A DNA stretch of 62,654 nt from the NCBI GenBank assembly GCA_934418125.1, contig CAKRWT010000012.1:1-62654 (forward strand), read 5' to 3'. Source of the DNA: an uncultured Lachnospiraceae bacterium. GTDB taxonomy: Bacteria; Bacillota; Clostridia; Lachnospirales; Lachnospiraceae. Made by a program: the position numbers and the translations under genes. The notes beneath the pieces were generated by a model. It ran no database searches. It saw only the letters and a list, made by a program, of their open reading frames with translations, and was not told the origin of the DNA. Each line of letters starts with the position of its first letter. Within the stretch, counting starts at the first letter, position 1. Positions 8,676 to 16,094 of the stretch are shown in pieces.

Positions 8676-9182
8676 CTAACGCTTCTCAGCTAAAAACATT
8701 GTCATGCTTCTGCCCTCTACTTTCGGCGCCTTATCTACCACCGCAATATCAGCCAGTGCCTGTGCAAAATCATCTAAAATATGCTTGCTGGTGTTCATGT
8801 GAGCCATCTCTCGTCCGCGAAAACGAAGCGTAACTTTTACTCTGTCTCCTTTGGAAATGAACTTTTTAGCTGCATTCACTTTTGTATTTAAATCATTGCT
8901 ATCAATGTTCGGAGACAAACGAATCTCTTTGATTTCAACAACTTTCTGTTTTTTCTTAGCTTCTTTTTCTTTTCTGGTCTGCTCATATTTGAACTTACCA
9001 TAATCCACAATCTTACAAACCGGTGGTTTTGCTGTCGGTGCAATCTTAACCAAATCTACGCCGGCTTCCTCTGCAAGCTTTAATGCATCCCTGGCAGACA
9101 TAACACCAAGCTGTTCACCATCTTCTCCGATGACTCTTACTTCTTTGTCTCTAATCTGTTCGTTAATAAATAATTCGCTAAT
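8676..9182 (-). CDS. infC: Translation initiation factor IF-3 (AUU start)
   Basis: IF-3 binds the 30S subunit and checks initiator tRNA and start codon. The family motif FINEQIRDKEVRVIG is at the N-terminus and the C-terminal domain ends in a normal MFLAEKR. The start is placed at ATT (9182-9180), because CGGAGGG lies at ideal distance before it and the length becomes a typical 168 residues. An ATG 39 nt upstream lies in the loop of the leader terminator hairpin and cannot be the normal start. An AUU start is the classic self-control device of infC, since IF-3 rejects non-AUG starts. Confidence 0.95.
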   Translation of the reverse strand: MSELFINEQIRDKEVRVIGEDGEQLGVMSARDALKLAEEAGVDLVKIAPTAKPPVCKIVDYGKFKYEQTRKEKEAKKKQKVVEIKEIRLSPNIDSNDLNTKVNAAKKFISKGDRVKVTLRFRGREMAHMNTSKHILDDFAQALADIAVVDKAPKVEGRSMTMFLAEKR

Positions 9183-9204
9183 GGCTTTGCCCTCCGTTAA
9201 GAAT

Positions 9205-9360
9205 AAAAAAGTGGATAGCATAACTATCCACTAATCACAATCGCCTGAAATCAACCTTCCTGCATCCTATAGGCTGTAAAGCTGAATCTATGAACACTTG
9301 CGAACTCAATTGTTGCAAGGTGAGAGTGGATACTCTGCTTGATTATTATATGTTTTCAAA
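9205..9360 (-). promoter_or_regulatory. L20-type attenuating leader of infC-rpmI-rplT
   Basis: The leader ends in a strong terminator: arms GTGGATAG and CTATCCAC (9211-9231) followed by six T, just before the infC ribosome binding site. An earlier TATCCACT (9332-9325) is complementary to AGTGGATA in the 5' arm of the terminator (9232-9225), so an antiterminator can form. In Bacillus-type leaders L20 binding favours the terminator. The alternating pairing seen here supports the same logic. Confidence 0.85.
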
Positions 9361-9368
9361 CAATAGAT

Positions 9369-9397
9369 ACTTTACCATAACGATATATCATTGTCAA
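9369..9397 (-). promoter_or_regulatory. Promoter of infC operon
   Basis: TTGACA (9397-9392) and TAAAGT (9374-9369) are separated by 17 bp and lie upstream of the leader elements. Confidence 0.8.
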
Positions 9398-9427
9398 TAC
9401 TCTGCTGAAACTTTTTCCAACTTTTTT

Positions 9428-10141
9428 CTAATACTCTACCTGTATGGTTGCTGCACTGGCTTCATACTCTTCCATTCTATCGTATTCACCGGTTTGTGAA
9501 TAAGTGATTACATAACTTTTATCCGCATTGATAACATACTGCAGCTGGGTAATCTCTATGTCATCTACGGTAAAATGGCATTGAATCCGAAATGCCGGAT
9601 AACCGCTTATGGTTGTTTTTTCAAAAGAATCCACCATTACAGGAATATCTTCTTCATAAATCTGCTTAAAATTTGCTTCTGCCTGACTGACAAAAGTATT
9701 CTCAGTCATAAGCTGCAATGCCACATCCTGCTCCAATGCCACATAGTAAATCGTTGAAGCATCAATGGGGTAACGCTTAGTAACATACATTCCCGGCATA
9801 TCCTCAGATTGCTCAAATCCTTCCGGTATCAAAAAAGTACAACCGCTGGTCGTCTTTCCCTCTTCCAGCACAGATGTATCCAACTGGTTTTCCTGTAACA
9901 GCTCTGCAGTCAGTTCATTCTTTGTTTCTTCATCTATCTCCGTCTGTGCCACCGAAGCACTTGTTTCTTCTTCCTGTGCTGCTTCTTCGGCTGTTCCTTC
10001 CCCCTTGTCTTCCGGAGTGACCTCTTCTATTACAGGCTCAGTTACTGTTTCCACTATTTCATCTTTCTTACAGCCCATCAAAAAACACAGACTTATTCCC
10101 ATGATACAGACTGCCCATTTTGCATTTCTATGTAATATCAA
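9428..10141 (-). CDS. Putative lipoprotein of unknown function
   Basis: A 237-residue protein with a type II signal peptide: basic start, hydrophobic stretch and lipobox LMGC near residue 24. An acidic linker rich in E and T (about residues 30-85) is followed by a folded domain with a conserved-looking TSGCTFLIPEGFE start. The overall plan resembles DcrB/PsbP-like extracytoplasmic lipoproteins, but the match is weak. Initiation is probably at TTG, since GAGGAAG precedes it and no ATG is suitably placed. Confidence 0.7.
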   Translation of the reverse strand: MILHRNAKWAVCIMGISLCFLMGCKKDEIVETVTEPVIEEVTPEDKGEGTAEEAAQEEETSASVAQTEIDEETKNELTAELLQENQLDTSVLEEGKTTSGCTFLIPEGFEQSEDMPGMYVTKRYPIDASTIYYVALEQDVALQLMTENTFVSQAEANFKQIYEEDIPVMVDSFEKTTISGYPAFRIQCHFTVDDIEITQLQYVINADKSYVITYSQTGEYDRMEEYEASAATIQVEY

Positions 10142-10317
10142 ATCTTCTTCCTCACTATGTTCACTTTATTCTGATAATTATGAAGTATTTCCTTATCCAG
10201 CAATGTACAAATGAACACCATCCTGGGAAGACTTTCTCCCATGATTGGTTATTCATCTGTACATTATGCAAAGGTTTCCCTTTTCTTTCATTCTCTTTTA
10301 TTTCATACTCTCTGCCA

Positions 10318-10632
10318 CTATGACTCACAGAATGTCGCGCACTCTGTTTCTTTGCAGTCACAAGCACCGCATCCTTTAATAGCAACATGCTCGGCGTGAC
10401 ACTTATAATTACTATTATACATACATTTCACCGCTTCGCAATCAATGCTGATTGTTTTACAGGGATGTTCTAAAGAACTGACATAACCGCCTTCTCTTTT
10501 CTCTGCAAAACTTTCACAACAGGTTGCCTTGCAACTGTCTGCATGTTTGCCACCTACCATAATGTCTCCCTTACAACAGTATTTATCCTTGTTGTAAGTA
10601 CAATTATTTACACTACACTTTAACTCTGCCAT
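10318..10632 (-). CDS. DUF1540-type cysteine-rich protein
   Basis: A 104-residue protein with two copies of a cysteine-rich module: CSVNNCTYNKDKYC in the first half and CEAVKCMYNSNYKC in the second, each followed by further CxxC-like cysteines. This is the DUF1540 pattern, common in spore-forming clostridia and presumed to bind metal. The function is unknown. CAGGAGG precedes the ATG. The gene lies between the lipoprotein and a membrane glycosyltransferase, all on the same strand. Confidence 0.85.
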   Translation of the reverse strand: MAELKCSVNNCTYNKDKYCCKGDIMVGGKHADSCKATCCESFAEKREGGYVSSLEHPCKTISIDCEAVKCMYNSNYKCHAEHVAIKGCGACDCKETECATFCES

Positions 10633-10736
10633 AATAACCTCCTGTCTGCGTTGTTGATGTGCTTACAGAGATTATTATGAGCGATTTTATTCTATTATAT
10701 GCCTGTAACTGCTTCCAATTTTTATATTTTATTTTT

Positions 10737-12488
10737 TTATTTTATATAATACAGATTAAACCAATAACGTTCCAACAGATAACTGCCTGTTTTCTCCACC
10801 TGGAATCCTGCTTCTTCAAGCTGCTGTACAATCTCCTCCCGGCTGTTAAAGCTGCCGATGAACCAGACGCTTTTTCCTTCCCGCAGCCACTCGTCTATCT
10901 GCGCAGTCTTTTTTTCCAGAATCTTTTGTTCATCCATTTCTTCCAATGTGTTCTGGGCATCTGTCGCAAAGTTTTCCTCTGCTGCCGACGAATTCTGTTC
11001 GTCCGTTGCAGCTGTTTCTGCTGCCACTTCCCTCACCGGTTCCAGTGTCCCGAAAGGAATCTCTGGCTCCAGTATCTCCTGAATCAGTGTTTCGCTTGTG
11101 TCTCCCCACAGATAACTGGCTGCCTGTCCATCTATATAATAAGAAGTAACTGCCTGCACCTGGTCAAAATTATAGAAGACCACGTCACCTGGCTGGATAC
11201 GGGAAAGTGCTTCTTCGGTGTCCTGCATCAAAAGGGCTTTATATTCCTCTTCTCCCAGAAAGGCGCGATAATCCCGCAGTCCTATTACCACCAGAAACAC
11301 CACAACCAGTAGCTGATTGGCAAACAGTAGCCAGGCTTTTCGCGCCATTGGTTTACATAATTTACTATCCAGCAGTGTACCATTAACCAGTTCCGTTTCC
11401 TTTTCCATCCCCAGTACCCTGTCAAGGCAGAGGGCGAAGCAGAGCCAGAAACCGCCTATGGCCGAAAGCATATAGCGGTATACAAATATCGGACGTACCA
11501 GCATAGATGCCGCGAAACCAAATGCCACCAGTCCCACCAGTGCCATGAGTCCTGCTACTGCCAGATAAAACCGGGAAACTTCCTTTTCCTTGTGTTTCCA
11601 CACACGCCAGGCACACAAACCAACTACTACCGCATAAATAACAAACAATGCCACGGCAAAAACCGTGTTTATCTTTTCGTTGGTAAAGGATGGCTTTAAC
11701 AGGAACTTCACGCAGCCGCCCAGGGAACGCCAGGTCAGCGGAAGAATCCAGTAGTTGTCATTTACGGCGGTAACCTGGGCTATCAGGGAATGTAACCAGG
11801 GAATATATCCCAGGATGGAAATAATTACCCACAGAAACCACTCCCGAATCCGCTCCTTCTTCGTACAGCATAAGGCAACCAGCACATACAGGTACACCAT
11901 AACCACTGCCACACAGGCAAAATACTGGGTATAGGCTGCTGCCAGTCCATAGAGCACCAGTGCTGCCGCATGGAGCCGCTGCTCTTTTATTCCCTGGGCT
12001 GTCAGGGTTCCATATCCATGCAAAAGTGCTGCTGTCACAAACAGCATCGCCCAACTGTACATTCTGATTTCTACCGTATATGCCGACAACTGCGGCATGG
12101 CAAGCACAGCAAACAAAAAGAACCCGCCGGTAAAAATGCCAAATCTTTTTCTTAGAAAGGTCAGACTGTACGCCGCCAGAATAAAATAAGGCAGCACAGA
12201 TACGACTTTCGTAAGGATTACCGTACTGGCTGTCGGAATAATTAGTTTACATAAATCTACTACAAATTTGGTAATGCAATAATATAACGGTGGATGCACA
12301 TCCCTTGCCGTAAAAGCAACTAATTCACCGTAGGAATGTTTTATCATTCCCACGGTGAATAATTCATCATACCAGATATCATTGCAAAAACACAGTACAA
12401 CACTTTTTAAAAGCATTATCATGCTGATTCCTGCCAGAAGCCAGCCTATGACCCCTTTCCAGGAAATGTTTCGCTCTTTTATCTTCAT
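10737..12488 (-). CDS. Membrane glycosyltransferase-like protein (GT-C/GT39 type)
   Basis: A 583-residue polytopic protein with roughly ten hydrophobic segments over the first 420 residues, then a soluble tail. The first extracytoplasmic loop carries IWYDELFT, and RDVHPPLYY follows near residue 65. Both are hallmarks of dolichyl/undecaprenyl-phosphate-sugar-dependent GT-C enzymes, where the acidic pair is catalytic. Family members move a sugar from a polyprenyl carrier to a glycan, lipid or protein outside the membrane. The acidic, alanine-rich C-terminal insert near residues 490-530 is unusual. It starts 46 nt after the thrS stop codon and may be read through from thrS. Confidence 0.8.
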   Translation of the reverse strand: MKIKERNISWKGVIGWLLAGISMIMLLKSVVLCFCNDIWYDELFTVGMIKHSYGELVAFTARDVHPPLYYCITKFVVDLCKLIIPTASTVILTKVVSVLPYFILAAYSLTFLRKRFGIFTGGFFLFAVLAMPQLSAYTVEIRMYSWAMLFVTAALLHGYGTLTAQGIKEQRLHAAALVLYGLAAAYTQYFACVAVVMVYLYVLVALCCTKKERIREWFLWVIISILGYIPWLHSLIAQVTAVNDNYWILPLTWRSLGGCVKFLLKPSFTNEKINTVFAVALFVIYAVVVGLCAWRVWKHKEKEVSRFYLAVAGLMALVGLVAFGFAASMLVRPIFVYRYMLSAIGGFWLCFALCLDRVLGMEKETELVNGTLLDSKLCKPMARKAWLLFANQLLVVVFLVVIGLRDYRAFLGEEEYKALLMQDTEEALSRIQPGDVVFYNFDQVQAVTSYYIDGQAASYLWGDTSETLIQEILEPEIPFGTLEPVREVAAETAATDEQNSSAAEENFATDAQNTLEEMDEQKILEKKTAQIDEWLREGKSVWFIGSFNSREEIVQQLEEAGFQVEKTGSYLLERYWFNLYYIK

Positions 12489-12534
12489 GCGTCTCTATCC
12501 TGCCTGTTTTCGTAAATAACACCTGCTGGTAAGA

Positions 12535-14499
12535 TTATTTCTGTTCTTCGTTTACTTCCTCTACACGGATTTCCTTGGTTCTGATTTCTTTACAAATCTG
12601 GTCAATGAACTCCTGTACTGGTTTTACGCCTTCGTCTCCGGCAAAACGGCTTCTGACCGATACGGTCTTGTCTTCTGCTTCCTGTGCCCCTACTACTAAC
12701 ATATAAGGAATCTTGTTCAGTCTTGCCTCTCGAATCTTAAAGCCAATCTTCTCAGAACGGTTATCTACCGTAACATCCACATCATTCTTTGCCAGCTCTT
12801 TTCTGACTTCTTCTGCATAATCTGCATACTTTTCAGAAATAGGAAGAACACGAACCTGCTCCGGGCATAACCAGGTTGGGAATTTCCCTGCATATTTTTC
12901 AATCAGCCACGCAAGTGTTCTCTCATAGCAGCCAAGGGAAGTTCTGTGAATGATGTAAGGACGAATCTTATCACCATTCTGGTCAATATAATACATATCA
13001 AACTGTTCTGCCAGTAAAGCATCCCACTGGATGGTAATCATGGTATCTTCTTTCCCATATACGTTCTTGGCATTGATATCCACCTTCGGTCCGTAGAATG
13101 CTGCCTCACCAACATCTTCTACGAATGGTAATTCAAGTTCTTCCAGAACATCACGGATATGCTGCTCTGTCTGGTTCCATACCTCCGGCTCGCCAATATA
13201 TTTTCCAGGATTTTCCGGATCCCACTTGGACAGATGCCAGGTAATATCCCCTAATAAGCCAAGTGTTGACATAACATGTTTTGCCAGAGCAATACAGCCT
13301 TTGAATTCTTCTACCATCTGGTCTGGCCTTACAACCAGATGCCCTTCGGAAATAGTAAACTGACGTACACGGGTCAGACCATGCATCTCGCCAGAATCTT
13401 CATTACGGAACAGTGTAGATGTCTCGCCGTAACGAATCGGCAAATCACGATAAGAATGCTGGCTGTTCTTATAACAGTAATACTGGAATGGACAGGTCAT
13501 AGGACGAAGGGCAAATACCTCTTTATCCACTTCTTCATCACCCAGTACGAACATGCCATCTTTGTAGTGGTCCCAATGACCGGAAATCTTATATAAATCA
13601 CTCTTGGCCATCAATGGCGTCTTGGTTCTTACATAGCCCCACTCTTTATCTTCCAAATCCTCAATCCAACGCTGCATCTTCATAACCATCTTGGTTCCCT
13701 TAGGAAGTAACAGCGGAAGTCCCTGTCCGATAACATCTACGGTAGTAAATAATTCCATCTCACGTCCCAGCTTATTGTGGTCACGTCTCTTAATATCTTC
13801 CAGATGCTCCAGATATGCCTGTAATTCCTCTTTCTTGGCAAATGCAGTACCATAGATACGCTGTAACTGTGCCCGGTTGGAATCACCTCTCCAGTATGCC
13901 ATGGAGGAAGAAATCAGCTTATAAGCCTTGATATTCTTGGTGCTCATCAGATGAGGGCCTGCACACAGGTCTACGAAACCACCCTGGTCATAGAAGGAAA
14001 TCTCAGCACCTTCCGGTAAATCCTGAATCAGTTCTACCTTATAAGGCTCGCCCTTTTCTTCCATAAACTTGATTGCTTCTTCTCTTGGAAGGGTAAAACG
14101 TTCAATCTTATGTCCCTCTTTGATGATTTTCTTCATCTCTGCCTCTAACTTATCCAAATCTTCCCTGGAAAATGGTGCAGAATCAAAATCGTAATAGAAA
14201 CCTTCCTCAATGGCAGGTCCAATGGTAATCTTTGCCTCCGGGAAAAGACGTTTTACCGCCTCTGCCAGAATGTGGGATGTGGTATGTCTGATAACTTTAA
14301 GACCTTCCGGATCATTGGCTGTCAGAATGTTTAAATCACAATCTGCATCAATCACGGTTCTTAAATCTTTTACTTCGCCGTTTACTTCGCCTGCGCAGGC
14401 CGCTCTTGCCAGTCCTTCTGAAATATCCAGGGCGATATCATAAATGCTCATTGCCTGTGCGTATTCCTTGCTGGAACCATCTTTCAATGTAATTTTCAT
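12535..14499 (-). CDS. thrS: Threonyl-tRNA synthetase
   Basis: A 654-residue class II synthetase that charges tRNA-Thr. Domains in order: TGS (1-60), the editing domain with HTTSHILAEA near residue 72, the catalytic core with RPMTCPFQ and a motif 2 region near MHGLTRVRQF, and the anticodon-binding domain from about 540. The length is typical. A GGAGAAG site precedes the ATG. The gene lies downstream of a T-box leader, with a small membrane-protein gene between. Confidence 0.97.
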   Translation of the reverse strand: MKITLKDGSSKEYAQAMSIYDIALDISEGLARAACAGEVNGEVKDLRTVIDADCDLNILTANDPEGLKVIRHTTSHILAEAVKRLFPEAKITIGPAIEEGFYYDFDSAPFSREDLDKLEAEMKKIIKEGHKIERFTLPREEAIKFMEEKGEPYKVELIQDLPEGAEISFYDQGGFVDLCAGPHLMSTKNIKAYKLISSSMAYWRGDSNRAQLQRIYGTAFAKKEELQAYLEHLEDIKRRDHNKLGREMELFTTVDVIGQGLPLLLPKGTKMVMKMQRWIEDLEDKEWGYVRTKTPLMAKSDLYKISGHWDHYKDGMFVLGDEEVDKEVFALRPMTCPFQYYCYKNSQHSYRDLPIRYGETSTLFRNEDSGEMHGLTRVRQFTISEGHLVVRPDQMVEEFKGCIALAKHVMSTLGLLGDITWHLSKWDPENPGKYIGEPEVWNQTEQHIRDVLEELELPFVEDVGEAAFYGPKVDINAKNVYGKEDTMITIQWDALLAEQFDMYYIDQNGDKIRPYIIHRTSLGCYERTLAWLIEKYAGKFPTWLCPEQVRVLPISEKYADYAEEVRKELAKNDVDVTVDNRSEKIGFKIREARLNKIPYMLVVGAQEAEDKTVSVRSRFAGDEGVKPVQEFIDQICKEIRTKEIRVEEVNEEQK

Positions 14500-14525
14500 G
14501 TTCTTCTCCTCTTCTTTCCGAGGTC

Positions 14526-14768
14526 TTATGCCTCTTCTTCCTTATCTTCTTTCTGTTCTAATCCATTATTACAGGGACTGTTGTTCCCATTATTGCATCC
14601 GTTGTGGCTTCCAATGCTGATACCATGGGTAAAAGGTGCGGTCAGAAGTCCGATACAGATTCCTGCCAGTACCAGCACGGCTGTCAACAGGAAGAAATTA
14701 AGTCCGGTCATTTTCACTTCTCTTTCCATAAGAGTGGTTGTCTTTTCTTTCAGTTCTGTTAGTTTCAC
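14526..14768 (-). CDS. Small single-pass membrane protein between T-box and thrS
   Basis: An 80-residue protein started by GTG behind a perfect AAGGAGGG site. A charged N-terminal helix is followed by one transmembrane segment (about residues 23-44). An Asn/Gly/Cys-rich stretch and an acidic tail (EQKEDKEEEA) end it. It is not a known thrS partner. It lies 26 nt upstream of thrS and downstream of the T-box, so it should rise with thrS when threonine is short. The function is unknown; a structural or quality-control role at the membrane is only a guess. Confidence 0.7.
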   Translation of the reverse strand: MKLTELKEKTTTLMEREVKMTGLNFFLLTAVLVLAGICIGLLTAPFTHGISIGSHNGCNNGNNSPCNNGLEQKEDKEEEA

Positions 14769-14793
14769 TGCTATCCCTCCTTGTCTATTTCTG

Positions 14794-14978
14794 TCAATAA
14801 AACTCTGCTCTCACGAGCAATTTTCTGCTACTTAGTAAAATCTGTCCTGGTAAGCAATTTTGTACTACTTAGTAAAACCTGCCCTGATAAGCAATTTTGT
14901 ACTACTTAGTAAAATCTGCCCTGGTAAGCAATTTCCTCTTATCTTAAAAACTCTTCCCCGGTGGACAATTTCCTATTA
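14794..14978. repeat. Five tandem 37-bp repeats in the thrS leader
   Basis: Units begin at 14794, 14831, 14868, 14905 and 14942, exactly 37 bp apart. The middle three are nearly identical (CTTAGTAAAA...AAGCAATTT); the outer ones are diverged. A sixth, partial unit runs into the T-box terminator, whose downstream arm and T tract (read as AAAAAATCCCCTGC) align with the start of the unit. The array may therefore have grown from the terminator itself. Each unit has a TACT/AGTA palindrome. No unique spacers exist, so it is not a CRISPR. Confidence 0.85.
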
Positions 14979-14981
14979 CGT

Positions 14982-15230
14982 AAAAAATCCCCTGCACTAC
15001 ACTACGGTAATGCAGAGGACGTATTTCCTTACACGCGGTTCCACCTCGCTTGCCCTGTGCGCCAATGACGACTTACCAGAACCTCTCTTTCGCTGTAACG
15101 TAAGCGGGCGGACCGGATTGGGGTCACTCAGAGTTAGTTTTCAAATGTTTCCGGCAAAGATGCTTGCACCACTTGGCATCTCTCTCTGATACGTTCCACA
15201 TTCTACTCTTCTCTTCAACGTGTTGTCATT
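14982..15230 (-). promoter_or_regulatory. T-box riboswitch (threonine) with terminator
   Basis: The conserved T-box core AGGTGGAACCGCG lies at 15046-15034. It is followed by a terminator with arms CCTCTGCATTAC and GTAGTGCAGGGG and six T (14982-15019). Upstream, an AGTAGA segment and a long stem I-like region are present. The codon ACC at 15124-15122 is the best specifier candidate and agrees with the thrS target, though the specifier loop was not folded rigorously. Uncharged tRNA-Thr should stabilise the antiterminator and allow thrS expression. Confidence 0.92.
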
Positions 15231-15325
15231 TCTAATTGTCAGGCATACGATGTTATCGGATTCGATTACACCTTGCTATATTTGTATTCTATGCCATGCT
15301 TCCCAAAAAGTAAAGTACTTTTTTA

Positions 15326-15832
15326 TTATGCGTTCTTTCCACAGCATTTTTTATACTTCTTGCCACTTCCACACGGACATGGGTCGTTTGGATATACCTT
15401 CTTATCCTTATGAATTGTGGTAGATTCCTTCTGCTCTTTGTAGAGTTTCTTTCTGGTATCCTCGTCAAAGATATCATTCCACTCTTCCAGGTTGTAAAGC
15501 CAGTCAGCACCTGCTGCTACCATGTTTTTGTAAAGACGCTCTTTATCGAAAGCAAGACTTACCCTGGTATCCTCTTCCATCTCTTCGATTGGGTTAGCTG
15601 TTTTCAAGCTTTCGTCGATTCCATCCAGGAAACCAACCATTGTCATAACATCTACGTTATATTTTTCTGCCAGTTCCTTAACAGTTCCTTCTACTGCTTC
15701 GTCAGGGTTTTTTAACAGTTCTGCATAGATTTCTTTTTCTTTTAAAAAGTATGCAGACCACAGTCTCTGTAAATCTCCCTTATTTGCTGTTTCGGAATAG
15801 GCCATGTCACGCCACTGTTTTAATAATGCCAT
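15326..15832 (-). CDS. SEC-C motif protein
   Basis: A 168-residue soluble protein with an acidic helical body and a C-terminal zinc-binding SEC-C motif ([16 protein letters not shown]), the same motif as at the end of SecA. Such stand-alone proteins are common in clostridia; proposed roles in ribosome or translocon contact are unproven. A GGTGG site precedes the ATG. It lies upstream of the thrS T-box on the same strand. Confidence 0.85.
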   Translation of the reverse strand: MALLKQWRDMAYSETANKGDLQRLWSAYFLKEKEIYAELLKNPDEAVEGTVKELAEKYNVDVMTMVGFLDGIDESLKTANPIEEMEEDTRVSLAFDKERLYKNMVAAGADWLYNLEEWNDIFDEDTRKKLYKEQKESTTIHKDKKVYPNDPCPCGSGKKYKKCCGKNA

Positions 15833-16094
15833 TTCTAAATACCACCTTTTATTTTATCCTGTTCTCGGCAACTGCCTGTCCTGTTTGCAGTTGCCTATCT
15901 GTTCAGATACCTAAGTATATAACATTTTATAAAAAATGTAAAATAATATTTCCAAAGTGTATACTTCGTGAAAAGCAGTCCATACTACTAATAGTCAATG
16001 GACCCCCTCCTTTGATGATTACCAAAGAGAAAATAAAATACTTATCCTCCCCTATATAGGCTGTCACTGTCTGGTGGCAGCCTTTTTAAACTTT

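Noticed and set aside
9183..9221. ATG start for infC
   Set aside because: The ATG is in the loop of the leader terminator; ATT at 9182 has the ribosome site and gives the normal length.
10161..10388. Minus-strand 75-codon ORF
   Set aside because: It overlaps the DUF1540 gene in another frame and has no supporting motif.
10659..11312. Plus-strand 217-codon ORF
   Set aside because: It is antisense to the glycosyltransferase gene, with composition typical of a shadow frame.
14794..14978. CRISPR array (37-bp period)
   Set aside because: The repeat is contiguous with no spacers, and it lies in the thrS leader.
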